From: Planktothrix paucivesiculata PCC 9631
GTDB lineage: Bacteria; Cyanobacteriota; Cyanobacteriia; Cyanobacteriales; Microcoleaceae
DNA length: 64,000 nucleotides
Assembly: GCF_900009265.2 (NCBI RefSeq)
Contig: NZ_LR735029.1
Span: 16,459 to 80,458 of the forward strand
Direction of reading: 5' to 3'
The notes under the pieces are model-generated. The model saw only the letters and a list, made by a program, of their open reading frames with translations, did no database searches and was not told the DNA's origin. This document shows, piece after piece, positions 42,660 through 51,660 of the stretch (positions are counted from its first letter, which is position 1; each line of letters begins with the position of its first letter). Made by a program: the position numbers and the translations under genes.

Positions 42660-45443
42660 ATGGTTTGGAATTTTGCCGAAGGAATGATAACAGCAATTCA
42701 AGGATTTTTTGCACCGCAAACAGTGGTAGCCATGGCGCAACGACAAAATACAATTGATCAAATTGAAACTCAGTTTTATTTAGAAGCAAATCGCCAAGAA
42801 TTTCAGGCAGAATTAGAAGGTTATAGAATAGCTTCTCAATTTACCTTACAAGAACGTCAACAAACATTTCAAGCGTCTTTAGAAGCGTTAAAAATTGATG
42901 CTCAATTTGCTATGCAAACCAGAGGGCAAGAATTTCAAGCCGATTTGGAAGGAGTAAGACAAAAATTTAATCGAGAACTTGAAGACTATCGACAGTTTTG
43001 CGAAAATTCACGACTGCAAAAACGACAATCTTTTGAAACCGAACAGTTAGCAAGAAGCTTACAACATGAACAACGATTAGAAGAATACCGTCGGGAAACT
43101 CAACTAATATTATCTCGCATTCAATTGTCAACTGCGATAGAACTCACCGATGATAAAGCAATTCGAGACACTTTTCCCCTTAAAACTCCAGCTAGAGTGA
43201 TTTTAGATGCTTACAAAATCTATCAAGAAAATTATCGGAATATTCCGCTTTTAGTGATTATTTCACCTCCAGCATTAGAGTTTGAAACATTCCCCAATGC
43301 TGCCCAAGGTTTTAGTAAAATAGAAGTTTCCTTAACAGATCAAGTGCAGGAATTTTGCAAATATTATCCCCTCACCAGTCAGGAAAGACCTGTCAGATAT
43401 CAAGGTGCAGATTGGGAAAGCAAATCTTCTCATGGTAAGATTGCGGTGGATATTTTGCATCATGTCCTTAAATCAATTCCTACTGTGGTTTTAGAGTCTA
43501 AAGTTGATGGGGATTTGCTACGGATTTATTTAGCAGGTTGGGATATACTAGAAAAAGTCCCTCATTATGAAAAAGTCCTGACGGTTCCCTGGAAAGAAGT
43601 TTTGTATCCCATCGCCCGCAAATATGCCCAAGAGTGGCGAGAGTACCGAATGAAGTTGTTAGAAAAAGGCAGAAGTTTAGAGGATCTGAAGCGACGGGGT
43701 GGGGATGATGAACTGAATCTTTTAATTTTAGAAGAAGAGGAAGAAGACCGTGAGTTTGGCAGAAGCGGTCAGCATGATTATAAATACAATGTGCGGGAAG
43801 ATAAATATATTCGAGAACTGGCGCAATTTTTAGGGATTTGTCATTGTATTTTAGTCGGTTTGATGGCTGATCGCTATCATTTTTCCCATGCTGATGTGCA
43901 TCCGAAATTGCCAGAACTGTTGCCGGGATTATTGGAAAAAGTGCCGAGTGAAAGTTTTAAGCAAATGCTGGTGGGTGAGATTGTTTCCAGCTATCAAAAT
44001 CTCTATCAGTTAGCAGGATGTGATCGCCCTCATCTGATTCCCGATTTATATTTAGATTTAGCTCTGAGTTTGAGTCATTTACCCGATCAATCTTGGGCTA
44101 GAAAACAGATTGAGTATTCGATAAAAGTTTGGCTGATGTTGAGAAATCGGGTTTCTTCTATTGAAGAAAAAAAACCGGGTTTGTTGGAGTTATTAGAGGC
44201 TGTTACATCAGCTTTGACGGTGTGGGATAAAGAATATTTGGAAAAGCTGAATGGGTGTTTGGCTGCTATTGGGGAAAGTCAACACCAGGAAATGATTCGG
44301 GTGGCGATGCAGCGCCAGGAAGCAGAATACAAACGTCAACAAGAAGCCAAACGTCAGCGACAACTGGAAGCCAAACGTCAGCGACAACTGGAAGCTGAAC
44401 GTCAGCGACAACTGGAAGCTGAACGTCAGCGACAACTGGAAGCTGAACATCAGCGACAACTGGAAGCTGAACGTCAGGAACAACTGGAAGCTGAACGTCA
44501 GGAACAACGAGAAGCTGAACGTCAGCGACAACGAGAAGCTGAACGTCAGCGACAACGAGAAATTGAGCGCAAACGCAAGCTAGAAAATGCCTCAGTTGCT
44601 TACACCCTTGGGCATTCTGGGTCGGTTAATTCCGTCGCCATTAGCCCGGATGGGCAAATTCTTGTCAGTGGTAGTGATGACAAGACGATTACTATTTGGG
44701 ATTTGAGTACGGGGCAGGAACTTCGCACCCTGACTGGGCATTCTGAATCGGTTAATTCCGTCGCCATTAGCCCAGATGGGCAAATTCTTGTCAGTAGCAG
44801 TCATACTGTTGTGAGTGTGAGGACCGTTGTGAATTACAATTCTGAGTCTCATACTGCTGTGATGGGCAATGTTTACAATACAATCAATAAAATTAAGATT
44901 TGGCAGTTGAGTACGGGCGAAGAACTTCGCACCCTAACTGGGCATTCTGAATCGGTTAATTCCGTCGCCATTAGCCCAGATGGGCAAATTCTTGTCAGTG
45001 GCAGTGATGACAAGACGATTAAGATTTGGCAGTTGAGTACGGGGCAGGAACTCCGCACCATGGAAGGGGATGGCTCGATTAATTCCCTCGCCATCAGCCC
45101 GGATGGGCAGATTCTTGCGAGTAGTCATACTGTTGTGAGTTTTATGGGTGGTGATAATGACAACACGATTAAGATTTGGCAGTTGAGTACGGGCGAAGAA
45201 CTTCGTACCCTCACTGTGGATTTGAACTGGTGGGTTCATTCCGTCGCCATCAGCCCGGATGGGCAGACCCTTGTGAGTGGTGGTGATGACGAGATTATGA
45301 TTTGGGATTTGATTACGGGGCAGGAACTTGGCACCCTGACTGGGCATTCTGATGAGGTTCTGTCCCTCGCCATCAGCCCGGATGGGCAGACACTTGTTAG
45401 TGGTAGTGATGACGGCACGATTATGATTTGGCGGGTGGTGTGA
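42660..45443 (+). CDS. Coiled-coil/octapeptide-repeat/WD40 protein
   Basis: A 927-residue protein. Residues 25-165 are a charged Gln-rich coiled coil built of related units (QEFQAELEGYRIASQFTLQER). Residues about 165-545 are a domain I do not recognise (TPARVILDAYKIYQENYRNIPLLVIISPP; later LAQFLGICHCILVGLMADRYHFSHAD). Ten octapeptides of the type RQRQLEAE (about 558-640) form a second coiled coil, and six WD40 repeats end the protein; repeats 2 and 4 carry insertions. No P-loop, protease or membrane segment is visible. WD40 repeats 2 and 3 share 63 identical bases (44733-44795 and 44937-44999), so expansion is recent. The start has AGGAGG 7 bases upstream. Function unknown; the style is that of cyanobacterial conflict or signalling proteins. 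Confidence 0.8.
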   Translation: MVWNFAEGMITAIQGFFAPQTVVAMAQRQNTIDQIETQFYLEANRQEFQAELEGYRIASQFTLQERQQTFQASLEALKIDAQFAMQTRGQEFQADLEGVRQKFNRELEDYRQFCENSRLQKRQSFETEQLARSLQHEQRLEEYRRETQLILSRIQLSTAIELTDDKAIRDTFPLKTPARVILDAYKIYQENYRNIPLLVIISPPALEFETFPNAAQGFSKIEVSLTDQVQEFCKYYPLTSQERPVRYQGADWESKSSHGKIAVDILHHVLKSIPTVVLESKVDGDLLRIYLAGWDILEKVPHYEKVLTVPWKEVLYPIARKYAQEWREYRMKLLEKGRSLEDLKRRGGDDELNLLILEEEEEDREFGRSGQHDYKYNVREDKYIRELAQFLGICHCILVGLMADRYHFSHADVHPKLPELLPGLLEKVPSESFKQMLVGEIVSSYQNLYQLAGCDRPHLIPDLYLDLALSLSHLPDQSWARKQIEYSIKVWLMLRNRVSSIEEKKPGLLELLEAVTSALTVWDKEYLEKLNGCLAAIGESQHQEMIRVAMQRQEAEYKRQQEAKRQRQLEAKRQRQLEAERQRQLEAERQRQLEAEHQRQLEAERQEQLEAERQEQREAERQRQREAERQRQREIERKRKLENASVAYTLGHSGSVNSVAISPDGQILVSGSDDKTITIWDLSTGQELRTLTGHSESVNSVAISPDGQILVSSSHTVVSVRTVVNYNSESHTAVMGNVYNTINKIKIWQLSTGEELRTLTGHSESVNSVAISPDGQILVSGSDDKTIKIWQLSTGQELRTMEGDGSINSLAISPDGQILASSHTVVSFMGGDNDNTIKIWQLSTGEELRTLTVDLNWWVHSVAISPDGQTLVSGGDDEIMIWDLITGQELGTLTGHSDEVLSLAISPDGQTLVSGSDDGTIMIWRVV
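44334..44580 (+). repeat. In-gene 24-bp tandem repeats
   Basis: About ten 24-bp units encode RQRQLEAE variants (Q to E, L to R and R to H changes in later copies). They lie inside the WD40 gene and keep the frame; the unit is a multiple of three, so copy-number change is tolerated. The reverse open frame rich in SLTFSFQL here is only the antisense of this repeat. Confidence 0.92.
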
Positions 45444-45454
45444 CCCAGACTCCG

Positions 45455-45553
45455 AGAAACCGGGTTTCTGCAATAACCTTTGCTTCCCAACCGAGAGATT
45501 TGTGGAGAAACCCGGTTTCTGACCTCCACAGAGATCTGAGAAACCGGGTTTCT
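45455..45553. terminator. Three palindromes between WD40 gene and gltB
   Basis: AGAAACC(C/G)GGTTTCT occurs at 45455-45469, 45506-45520 and 45539-45553 in the 115-bp gap between the convergent WD40 and glutamate synthase genes. Each can fold into a 7-bp stem. They probably terminate both genes and belong to a dispersed repeat family. Confidence 0.65.
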
Positions 45554-45558
45554 AACAT

Positions 45559-48500
45559 TTAACTTCCGCCAACCCGCGCCACATCACGGGAATTCGCTTC
45601 AAACGCCGCCGTTAACGCATCATCCCCCGTTAAACCGGATTTTTCAGCCTCTTTTAATGCTTCTAAAACCCGCTTATAATCCCGGGGAATCACCTTAACA
45701 AATGTTGGAATCATTTCTGTCCAATTTGCCAAAATTTTCAACGCTTTCTGACTCTTGGTATACTCCGCGTGTTTAGCAATAAGTTGATAAACCTGATTAA
45801 TTTCTTCCGGGTCTTCCAACTTTTCTAAATCCGCCATAGACGTATTGCAACGGGTGGCAAAATCTCCGGTTTCATCAAAGATATAAGCAATACCGCCACT
45901 CATTCCCGCCGCAAAATTACGTCCGGTGGCGCCCAGGACAACCACCTTACCTCCGGTCATATATTCACAACCGTGATCTCCCACGCCTTCCACAACAGCA
46001 TTCACGCCGGAGTTACGCACCCCAAAACGTTCACCCGCTAACCCCCGGATATAGACTTCCCCAAGAGTTGCGCCATATAAGGCCACATTGCCGATAATAA
46101 TGTTGTCTTCAGGGATAAAGGTGGAAACTGCCGGAGGATAAATAATAATTTTACCTCCGCTTAATCCCTTGCCTACATAATCGTTAGCATCCCCTTCCAA
46201 TTCTAACGTCACCCCTTGAGGCACAAACGCCCCAAAACTTTGACCCGCACTGCCTTGGAAATGCAGATGCACCGTATCTTCCGGTAAACCTTGCCAATGG
46301 TTTTTGGTGATTTCATTGCCTAAAATCGTTCCCACCGCCCGGTTAATATTTTTAATCGGTAAGGTAGCTGTAACCTTCTCACCTTTCTCAATAGCAGGTT
46401 TACACAGATCCAGTAACACGGTGATATCCATCGATTTATCTAAACCGTGATCCTGGGGAATCTGACAATAACGGCCGATATCGTCCCCAACTTGCGGTTG
46501 ATAAAGGATTTTAGAGAGGTCAATTCCCTTAGCTTTCCAATGGTCAACAGCTTTCTTGCCTTCCAAAATATCCGTGCGTCCCACCATTTCCGTTAAGCTG
46601 CGGAAACCCAACTGAGCCATGATTTCTCGGACTTCCTGGGCGATGAACTTCATGAAGTTAACGGTATACTCAGGATCACCGGAAAAGCTTTCGCGCAGTT
46701 GGGGGTTTTGGGTGGCAATACCCACAGGGCAGGTATTCAGGTGGCACACTCGCATCATAATACAACCCAAGGTAACTAACGGTGCAGTTGAAAAGCCAAA
46801 TTCCTCGGCCCCTAACAATGCCGCCACCACCACATCCCGGCCGGTTTTCATCTGACCATCGGTTTCCACGGCAATCCGCGATCGCAAATTATTCAACACC
46901 AGAGTTTGATGGGTTTCCGCCAACCCCAACTCCCAAGGCAGTCCGGCGTGTTTAATCGAAGTTTGGGGAGATGCCCCCGTCCCACCATCAAAACCGGAGA
47001 TTAATACCACATCGGCATGGGCTTTAGCTACCCCCGCAGCAATGGTTCCCACTCCGACTTCCGAGACTAATTTCACACTGACCCGCGCCGCCCGGTTAGA
47101 GTTTTTCAGGTCGTGGATTAATTCAGCCAAGTCCTCAATGGAATAAATATCGTGGTGAGGAGGGGGGGAAATCAAACCCACCCCCGGAGTTGAGTGGCGG
47201 ACTTTAGCAATAGGCGGATAAACCTTGCGTCCGGGAAGTTGTCCCCCTTCTCCGGGTTTAGCCCCCTGTGCCATTTTGATTTGAATTTCCTTAGCTTGGG
47301 AAAGGTACAAACTCGTTACCCCAAACCGACCGGAGGCGACTTGCTTAATAGCGCTATTTTTCGAGTCCCCTTGTTCGTTTGTCCAGGTGTAACGTTCTGG
47401 GTCTTCGCCGCCTTCCCCTGTGTTAGACTTACCACCAATCCGATTCATGGCGATCGCTAAGGTTTCATGGGCTTCCTTAGAAATCGAGCCATAACTCATC
47501 GCCCCGGTTTTAAAGCGCTTCATAATTGCTTCAATGGGTTCGACTTCTTCTAATAGAATCGGTTGACGATCTTTAAATTCCAATAAGCCGCGCAGGGTAA
47601 AATATTTTTGGTTTTGCTCATTCACTAACTGGGCGTATTTTTTGAACAATTCATAATCTCCCAGGCGCACTGCTTTCTGTAAAGAATGAATCGCTTCCGG
47701 GCTTAATAAATGGGCTTCTCCTTCCTTACGCCATTGATATTCACCACCCACATCTAGGGTATGGGTTTTATCTCCGGGTTGGTTGGGGAAAGCGTGGGTA
47801 TGGCGGATAATTGCTTCTTGAGCAATAATATCTAAATCAGCGCCTTCAATCCGGGTAGCTGTCCAACTAAAGTATCGATCAATCACTGATTGATTTAAAC
47901 CAATGGCTTCAAAAATTTGGGCACCACGATAACTTTGTAAAGTGGAAATACCGATTTTTGAAGCAACTTTAACCACCCCTTTTGTGGCGGCTTTGATGTA
48001 GTTTTTACAGGCGGTTTTATAGTCCACACCGACTAATAATCCTTGCTCGATCATGTCGTGGATACTTTCAAACGCCATATAGGGATTAATCGCACCACAG
48101 CCATAACCGACTAAAAGGGCATAATGATGGACTTCTCGCGGTTCACCGGATTCTAAAATAATTCCTACCCGGGTGCGAGTCCCCTGACGAATTAGATGGT
48201 GATGTAAACCGGATACCGCTAATAAAGCCGGGATGGGGGCATTGTTGGAATCAACACCGCGATCGCTCAAAACTAACAGGTTCACCCCGGCTGCAATTGC
48301 TTCGTCAGCCTGGGCAAAAATCCCTTCCATGACCGCTTCTAACCCTTTTACCCCATCTTTGGGGTTAAATAGAATTGGCAGGGTAACGGCTTGAAAACCG
48401 TCTTCATTAACAAATTTGAGTTTAGCTAATTCTTCGTTACTCAGAATGGGGCTTTTGAGTTCGATCAGGTGGCAACTTTCCGGTTCGGGTTTTAATAAGT

Positions 48501-50154
48501 TGCGTTCAGACCCGATAGTAGTTTCGGCTGAGGTGATAATTTCTTCCCGAATGGAGTCAATAGGGGGGTTTGTTACCTGAGCAAACAGTTGTTGAAAATA
48601 ATCATAAAGCAGTTTCGGGCGATCGGATAACACCGCCAACGGGGTATCAGTTCCCATCGAACCCACCGCCTCAACGCCATCCCGCGCCATTGGCGTTAAT
48701 AATAGGCGCAGATCCTCGAAGGTATAACCGAAAGCCGTTTGTAGCTGAACTAACCCATCCGTAGACGCACCATCGCTGGTTTCTACGGGGTCTTTCAGGT
48801 TGGCTAATTCCACCATATTCTGGTTGATCCAGTCCCGATAGGGCTGTTCCGTAGCGATTTTGGTTTTAATTTCCTCATCGGCAATGATCCGCCCCTGTTC
48901 CATATCCACCAGGAACATCCGCCCGGGTTGTAACCGACCTTTATGGGCCACCCGCTCCGGTTCAATAGGTAGGACTCCGGCCTCGGAGGCCATAATCACC
49001 AAATCATCCTTAGTGACATAATAGCGGGAGGGTCGTAAACCGTTCCGGTCAAGGACAGCACCCATCATTGTGCCATCGGTAAAGGCAATAGAAGCCGGGC
49101 CATCCCAAGGTTCCATTAAGCAGGAATGGTATTCATAGAAGGCCTTTTTCTCGTCACTCATGGACTCGTGGGCCGTCCAAGGTTCGGGGATCATCATCAT
49201 CACCGCATGGGGAAGCGATCGCCCTGCCAAGACTAACAATTCTAGGGCATTATCAAAAATAGTAGAATCGCTACCGTTAATATTAATTACGGGTTTAATT
49301 TTTTTCAGATCCTCCCCAAACAATTCCGACTCAAACATCGACTGGCGGGCGGTCATCCAGTTAATATTGCCTCGCAGGGTATTAATTTCGCCGTTATGGG
49401 CAATATAACGATAGGGGTGGGAACGTTCCCAACTGGGGAAAGTATTGGTACTGAAGCGCGAGTGAACCAACGCTAAGGCACTTTCCATATCGGGATCATG
49501 GAGTTCGGGGTAATAATCACCCACCTGTACAGGCATCAACATCCCCTTATATACCATTGTCCGACAGGAGAGACTCGACAAATACAAATAGGTGTCAACT
49601 TGTGTCACCCGGATCTCAGTATGGGCCCGTTTACGGATCACATACAGTTTCCGTTCAAAGGCCAAATCATCAACTAAGCCCGAACCCCGTTGAATAAACA
49701 CCTGCTGCATGAAGGGTTCACTCATTTTAGCGGTATTTCCCAGGGAGGAGTTATCCGTCGGTACGTCCCGCCACCCTAAGACCTGTTGACCTTCATCCGC
49801 CGCAATTTTCTCAAATATCCGGCGACCGCTTTCCCTGGCGTTGGTATCGGGGGAAGCGTACATCATCCCGACGCCATACTGACCGGGTGCGGGGAGGGTA
49901 ATATTCTCCGCCGCGGCCACTTTTTTCAGGAACTTGTGGGGGAGTTGCATTAAAATTCCCGCCCCGTCACCCGTATTGGTTTCCGCACCACAGGCGCCGC
50001 GATGGTCGAGGTTGAGGAGAATAGTTAACCCCTGTTCCACAATATCGTGGGACTGTTTACCTTTCATCTGCACAATAAACCCGACCCCACAGGCGTCGTG
50101 TTCAAATTGTGGATCGTATAAACCCTGTTTTTCGGGGAATGTGTGAGTATTCAT
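45559..50154 (-). CDS. gltB: Glutamate synthase large subunit, probably ferredoxin-dependent
   Basis: A 1531-residue GOGAT that converts glutamine and 2-oxoglutarate to two glutamates, the second half of the GS-GOGAT cycle. The class II amidotransferase nucleophile is Cys in HDACGVGF, exposed by removal of a short propeptide. The FMN/synthase domain includes [16 protein letters not shown] and [19 protein letters not shown]; the 3Fe-4S cysteines are [12 protein letters not shown]; a GXGXG beta-helix domain follows ([18 protein letters not shown]). No small-subunit gltD is adjacent, which together with the lineage suggests the ferredoxin form (glsF). ATG 50154 is preferred to an upstream in-frame TTG. 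Confidence 0.95.
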   Translation of the reverse strand: MNTHTFPEKQGLYDPQFEHDACGVGFIVQMKGKQSHDIVEQGLTILLNLDHRGACGAETNTGDGAGILMQLPHKFLKKVAAAENITLPAPGQYGVGMMYASPDTNARESGRRIFEKIAADEGQQVLGWRDVPTDNSSLGNTAKMSEPFMQQVFIQRGSGLVDDLAFERKLYVIRKRAHTEIRVTQVDTYLYLSSLSCRTMVYKGMLMPVQVGDYYPELHDPDMESALALVHSRFSTNTFPSWERSHPYRYIAHNGEINTLRGNINWMTARQSMFESELFGEDLKKIKPVININGSDSTIFDNALELLVLAGRSLPHAVMMMIPEPWTAHESMSDEKKAFYEYHSCLMEPWDGPASIAFTDGTMMGAVLDRNGLRPSRYYVTKDDLVIMASEAGVLPIEPERVAHKGRLQPGRMFLVDMEQGRIIADEEIKTKIATEQPYRDWINQNMVELANLKDPVETSDGASTDGLVQLQTAFGYTFEDLRLLLTPMARDGVEAVGSMGTDTPLAVLSDRPKLLYDYFQQLFAQVTNPPIDSIREEIITSAETTIGSERNLLKPEPESCHLIELKSPILSNEELAKLKFVNEDGFQAVTLPILFNPKDGVKGLEAVMEGIFAQADEAIAAGVNLLVLSDRGVDSNNAPIPALLAVSGLHHHLIRQGTRTRVGIILESGEPREVHHYALLVGYGCGAINPYMAFESIHDMIEQGLLVGVDYKTACKNYIKAATKGVVKVASKIGISTLQSYRGAQIFEAIGLNQSVIDRYFSWTATRIEGADLDIIAQEAIIRHTHAFPNQPGDKTHTLDVGGEYQWRKEGEAHLLSPEAIHSLQKAVRLGDYELFKKYAQLVNEQNQKYFTLRGLLEFKDRQPILLEEVEPIEAIMKRFKTGAMSYGSISKEAHETLAIAMNRIGGKSNTGEGGEDPERYTWTNEQGDSKNSAIKQVASGRFGVTSLYLSQAKEIQIKMAQGAKPGEGGQLPGRKVYPPIAKVRHSTPGVGLISPPPHHDIYSIEDLAELIHDLKNSNRAARVSVKLVSEVGVGTIAAGVAKAHADVVLISGFDGGTGASPQTSIKHAGLPWELGLAETHQTLVLNNLRSRIAVETDGQMKTGRDVVVAALLGAEEFGFSTAPLVTLGCIMMRVCHLNTCPVGIATQNPQLRESFSGDPEYTVNFMKFIAQEVREIMAQLGFRSLTEMVGRTDILEGKKAVDHWKAKGIDLSKILYQPQVGDDIGRYCQIPQDHGLDKSMDITVLLDLCKPAIEKGEKVTATLPIKNINRAVGTILGNEITKNHWQGLPEDTVHLHFQGSAGQSFGAFVPQGVTLELEGDANDYVGKGLSGGKIIIYPPAVSTFIPEDNIIIGNVALYGATLGEVYIRGLAGERFGVRNSGVNAVVEGVGDHGCEYMTGGKVVVLGATGRNFAAGMSGGIAYIFDETGDFATRCNTSMADLEKLEDPEEINQVYQLIAKHAEYTKSQKALKILANWTEMIPTFVKVIPRDYKRVLEALKEAEKSGLTGDDALTAAFEANSRDVARVGGS

Positions 50155-50272
50155 GGCAGTCAATTTCAGGTTATGAATGTAGATACCTAGGGCTTTACAG
50201 TCTCCGAGGGCAACAAAGGCCCATTAAGGGAGGGAAAAACCTATTATGTCAGCTTACCTTGGTTCAGGGGAG

Positions 50273-50341
50273 TTGTGGGGGAGTTAGGGGGGTTGGGGAA
50301 AACAAAAAATTGTTCTGTTTGTTGGGATACATTTGGACTAA
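50273..50341. repeat. 69-bp direct repeat, copy 1
   Basis: A 69-bp unit (from TTGTGGGGGAGTTAGG to ATACATTTGGACTAA) recurs at 51511-51579 with a single mismatch in the parts read. Copy 1 lies in the divergent promoter region of gltB and hicB. The copies flank 1.2 kb that holds hicB, the hicA remnant and the EF-hand gene, suggesting a duplication joined to an insertion. Confidence 0.9.
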
Positions 50342-50393
50342 ATAGAATGATGCCGAGGTAAAATTAGGTAGATTACTAACAAGTTAAAAACTT

Positions 50394-50633
50394 ATGGATA
50401 ACAATAATAAACAGGTTTACAATTATACAGTGATTCTGCAAAAAGAACCCGAGGTCGGTTATCATGCTTTTTGCCCTATTCTAAAAGGTTGTCATTCTCA
50501 AGGAGATTCTTTTGAAGAAGCCATTGATAATATTACAGAAGCGATTGAATTATATATTGAAAGTTTAAGGGCTGATGATCAGCCAATTCCTAGAGAAGAT
50601 TTAATTGTTAAGCCCTTAAGGATCTTAGCATGA
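50394..50633 (+). CDS. hicB: HicB-family antitoxin (orphan, second)
   Basis: A 79-residue HicB-like protein: VYNYTVILQKEPEVGYHAFCPILKGCHSQGDSFEEAIDNITEAIELYIESL. It differs from the other hicB at 42034 in sequence and length. The stop overlaps the ATG of a hicA remnant as ATGA. The toxin is broken after about 20 codons of HicA-like sequence. Confidence 0.9.
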   Translation: MDNNNKQVYNYTVILQKEPEVGYHAFCPILKGCHSQGDSFEEAIDNITEAIELYIESLRADDQPIPREDLIVKPLRILA

Positions 50634-50719
50634 GTAATTTTCCAAGCGTCAAAGCTAAAGACTTTATCAAAGTTATCGAAAATTTGGGTTCTAATTCATC
50701 CCCCAAAAATAATCAATAA
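50630..50719 (+). pseudogene. hicA toxin remnant, truncated
   Basis: The 29-codon frame begins MSNFPSVKAKDFIKVIENLG, which matches the HicA N-terminus, then changes to SNSSPKNNQ and a stop. The catalytic GSH segment and the C-terminal half are absent; beyond the stop the same frame gives DPENNPESIESNPKFLEL before another stop. This is the second hicA relic in the window. Confidence 0.75.
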
Positions 50720-50779
50720 GACCCAGAAAATAATCCAGAATCTATTGAATCTAATCCCAAATTTCTTGAACTTTAAACC

Positions 50780-50824
50780 GTAGTAAGCCCTTCAGGGCTT
50801 TCTGAGTCCTAAAGGACTCACTAC
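50780..50824. repeat. Double-hairpin repeat GTAGTAAGCCCTTCAGGGCTT, copy 1
   Basis: A 45-bp unit made of two small hairpins, AAGCCCT-TC-AGGGCTT and GAGTCCT-AA-AGGACTC, flanked by GTAG and CTAC. A second copy overlaps the start of recR at 57440-57488. Confidence 0.85.
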
Positions 50825-50879
50825 AAACAATTACACAATTCCAGTTAATGGGACTTAAACAAAAATAAGGAGCTAAATA

Positions 50880-50923
50880 TAGCAATCCGCGCCGAGGTTG
50901 TGGAAAAATTCCATACTGATATG
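50880..50923. repeat. Dispersed repeat TAGCAATCCGCGCCGAGGTT, copy 2
   Basis: A 44-bp version of the repeat at 32969-33010. It ends 11 bp before the EF-hand gene start and so forms its leader region. Confidence 0.8.
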
Positions 50924-50934
50924 TTAATCTAGGT

Positions 50935-51498
50935 ATGTTAATTAAGCAAAAGGAAAAAGCATTGTTAAGCGAATATCATAGAAAAAAGTTACTGCATCAC
51001 TTTTACTGTCTGGATGCAGATAGTTCGGGCTTCATTGGCAAAGAAGATGCTGAGATCTTTGCTGAGAGATTTGCCGATCTCCGTAGCGCAGAGCTTGGTT
51101 CAGATATTCACAAAGATTTGTTGTTTAAGTGGCTTGATGTTTGGGAGAATTTTTGGTCTAAAGCGGATTTGGATGGAGATGGTAAGGTTAATCCCGAAGA
51201 ATTTTGTCAGGGCATAGAAGAAGCGGTTTCAAATCCAGATTACAACGACCCTTTAATAGAGACTTTGTTTGACATTGTTGATTTAGACAGTGATGGTCAC
51301 ATCTCACAACAAGAGCATCGTCTCTTTTTCAGTGTGTTTGACCTAGATGCTGAAAAATCAGCTTTGGTCTTCTCCAAACTTGATATCGACCAGGACGGCA
51401 TTCTCTCTAAAAAAGAGTTTGTTTCTGCTAAGAGAGAATTTCTAACTGAAAAGGAACCCGGTGCTGTAGGTAACTGGTTTTGGGGTTCTGTGGAGTAA
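50935..51498 (+). CDS. Four EF-hand calcium-binding protein
   Basis: A 187-residue soluble protein with four EF-hand loops: DADSSGFIGKED, DLDGDGKVNPEE, DLDSDGHISQQE and DIDQDGILSKKE. All have Asp at positions 1, 3 and 5 or equivalents and Glu or Asp at 12, so all may bind calcium. The fold resembles the calerythrin/sarcoplasmic calcium-binding group, which is known but uncommon in bacteria. The C-terminus GNWFWGSVE is unusual. It lies between two 69-bp repeats, downstream of the hicB relic. Confidence 0.88.
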   Translation: MLIKQKEKALLSEYHRKKLLHHFYCLDADSSGFIGKEDAEIFAERFADLRSAELGSDIHKDLLFKWLDVWENFWSKADLDGDGKVNPEEFCQGIEEAVSNPDYNDPLIETLFDIVDLDSDGHISQQEHRLFFSVFDLDAEKSALVFSKLDIDQDGILSKKEFVSAKREFLTEKEPGAVGNWFWGSVE

Positions 51499-51510
51499 TG
51501 CACGCCATGA

Positions 51511-51579
51511 TTGTGGTGGAGTTAGGGGGGTTGGGGAAAACAAAAAATTGTTCTGTTTGTTGGGATACATTTGGACTAA
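51511..51579. repeat. 69-bp direct repeat, copy 2
   Basis: Second copy of the repeat at 50273-50341. It lies in the 160-bp leader of the Ig/WD40 giant gene, about 80 bp upstream of its start codon. Confidence 0.9.
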
Positions 51580-51660
51580 GTTGAGACTGAGTTATAGTTA
51601 CGCTATCTTGTCCAATACAGAGTTACAATCCTACTTAACCTAGTGCAAGGTAGATTTAAC

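Noticed and set aside
44208-44555. 115-residue reverse frame with repeated SLTFSFQL
   Set aside because: Antisense of the in-gene octapeptide repeats of the WD40 gene.
44592-45529. Several reverse frames under the WD40 repeats
   Set aside because: They arise because repeated WD40 codons lack stops in antisense; no independent support.
50155-50393. NtcA site (GTA-N8-TAC) upstream of glutamate synthase
   Set aside because: I looked for the motif in the gltB leader and found only a GTAGATAC with wrong spacing.
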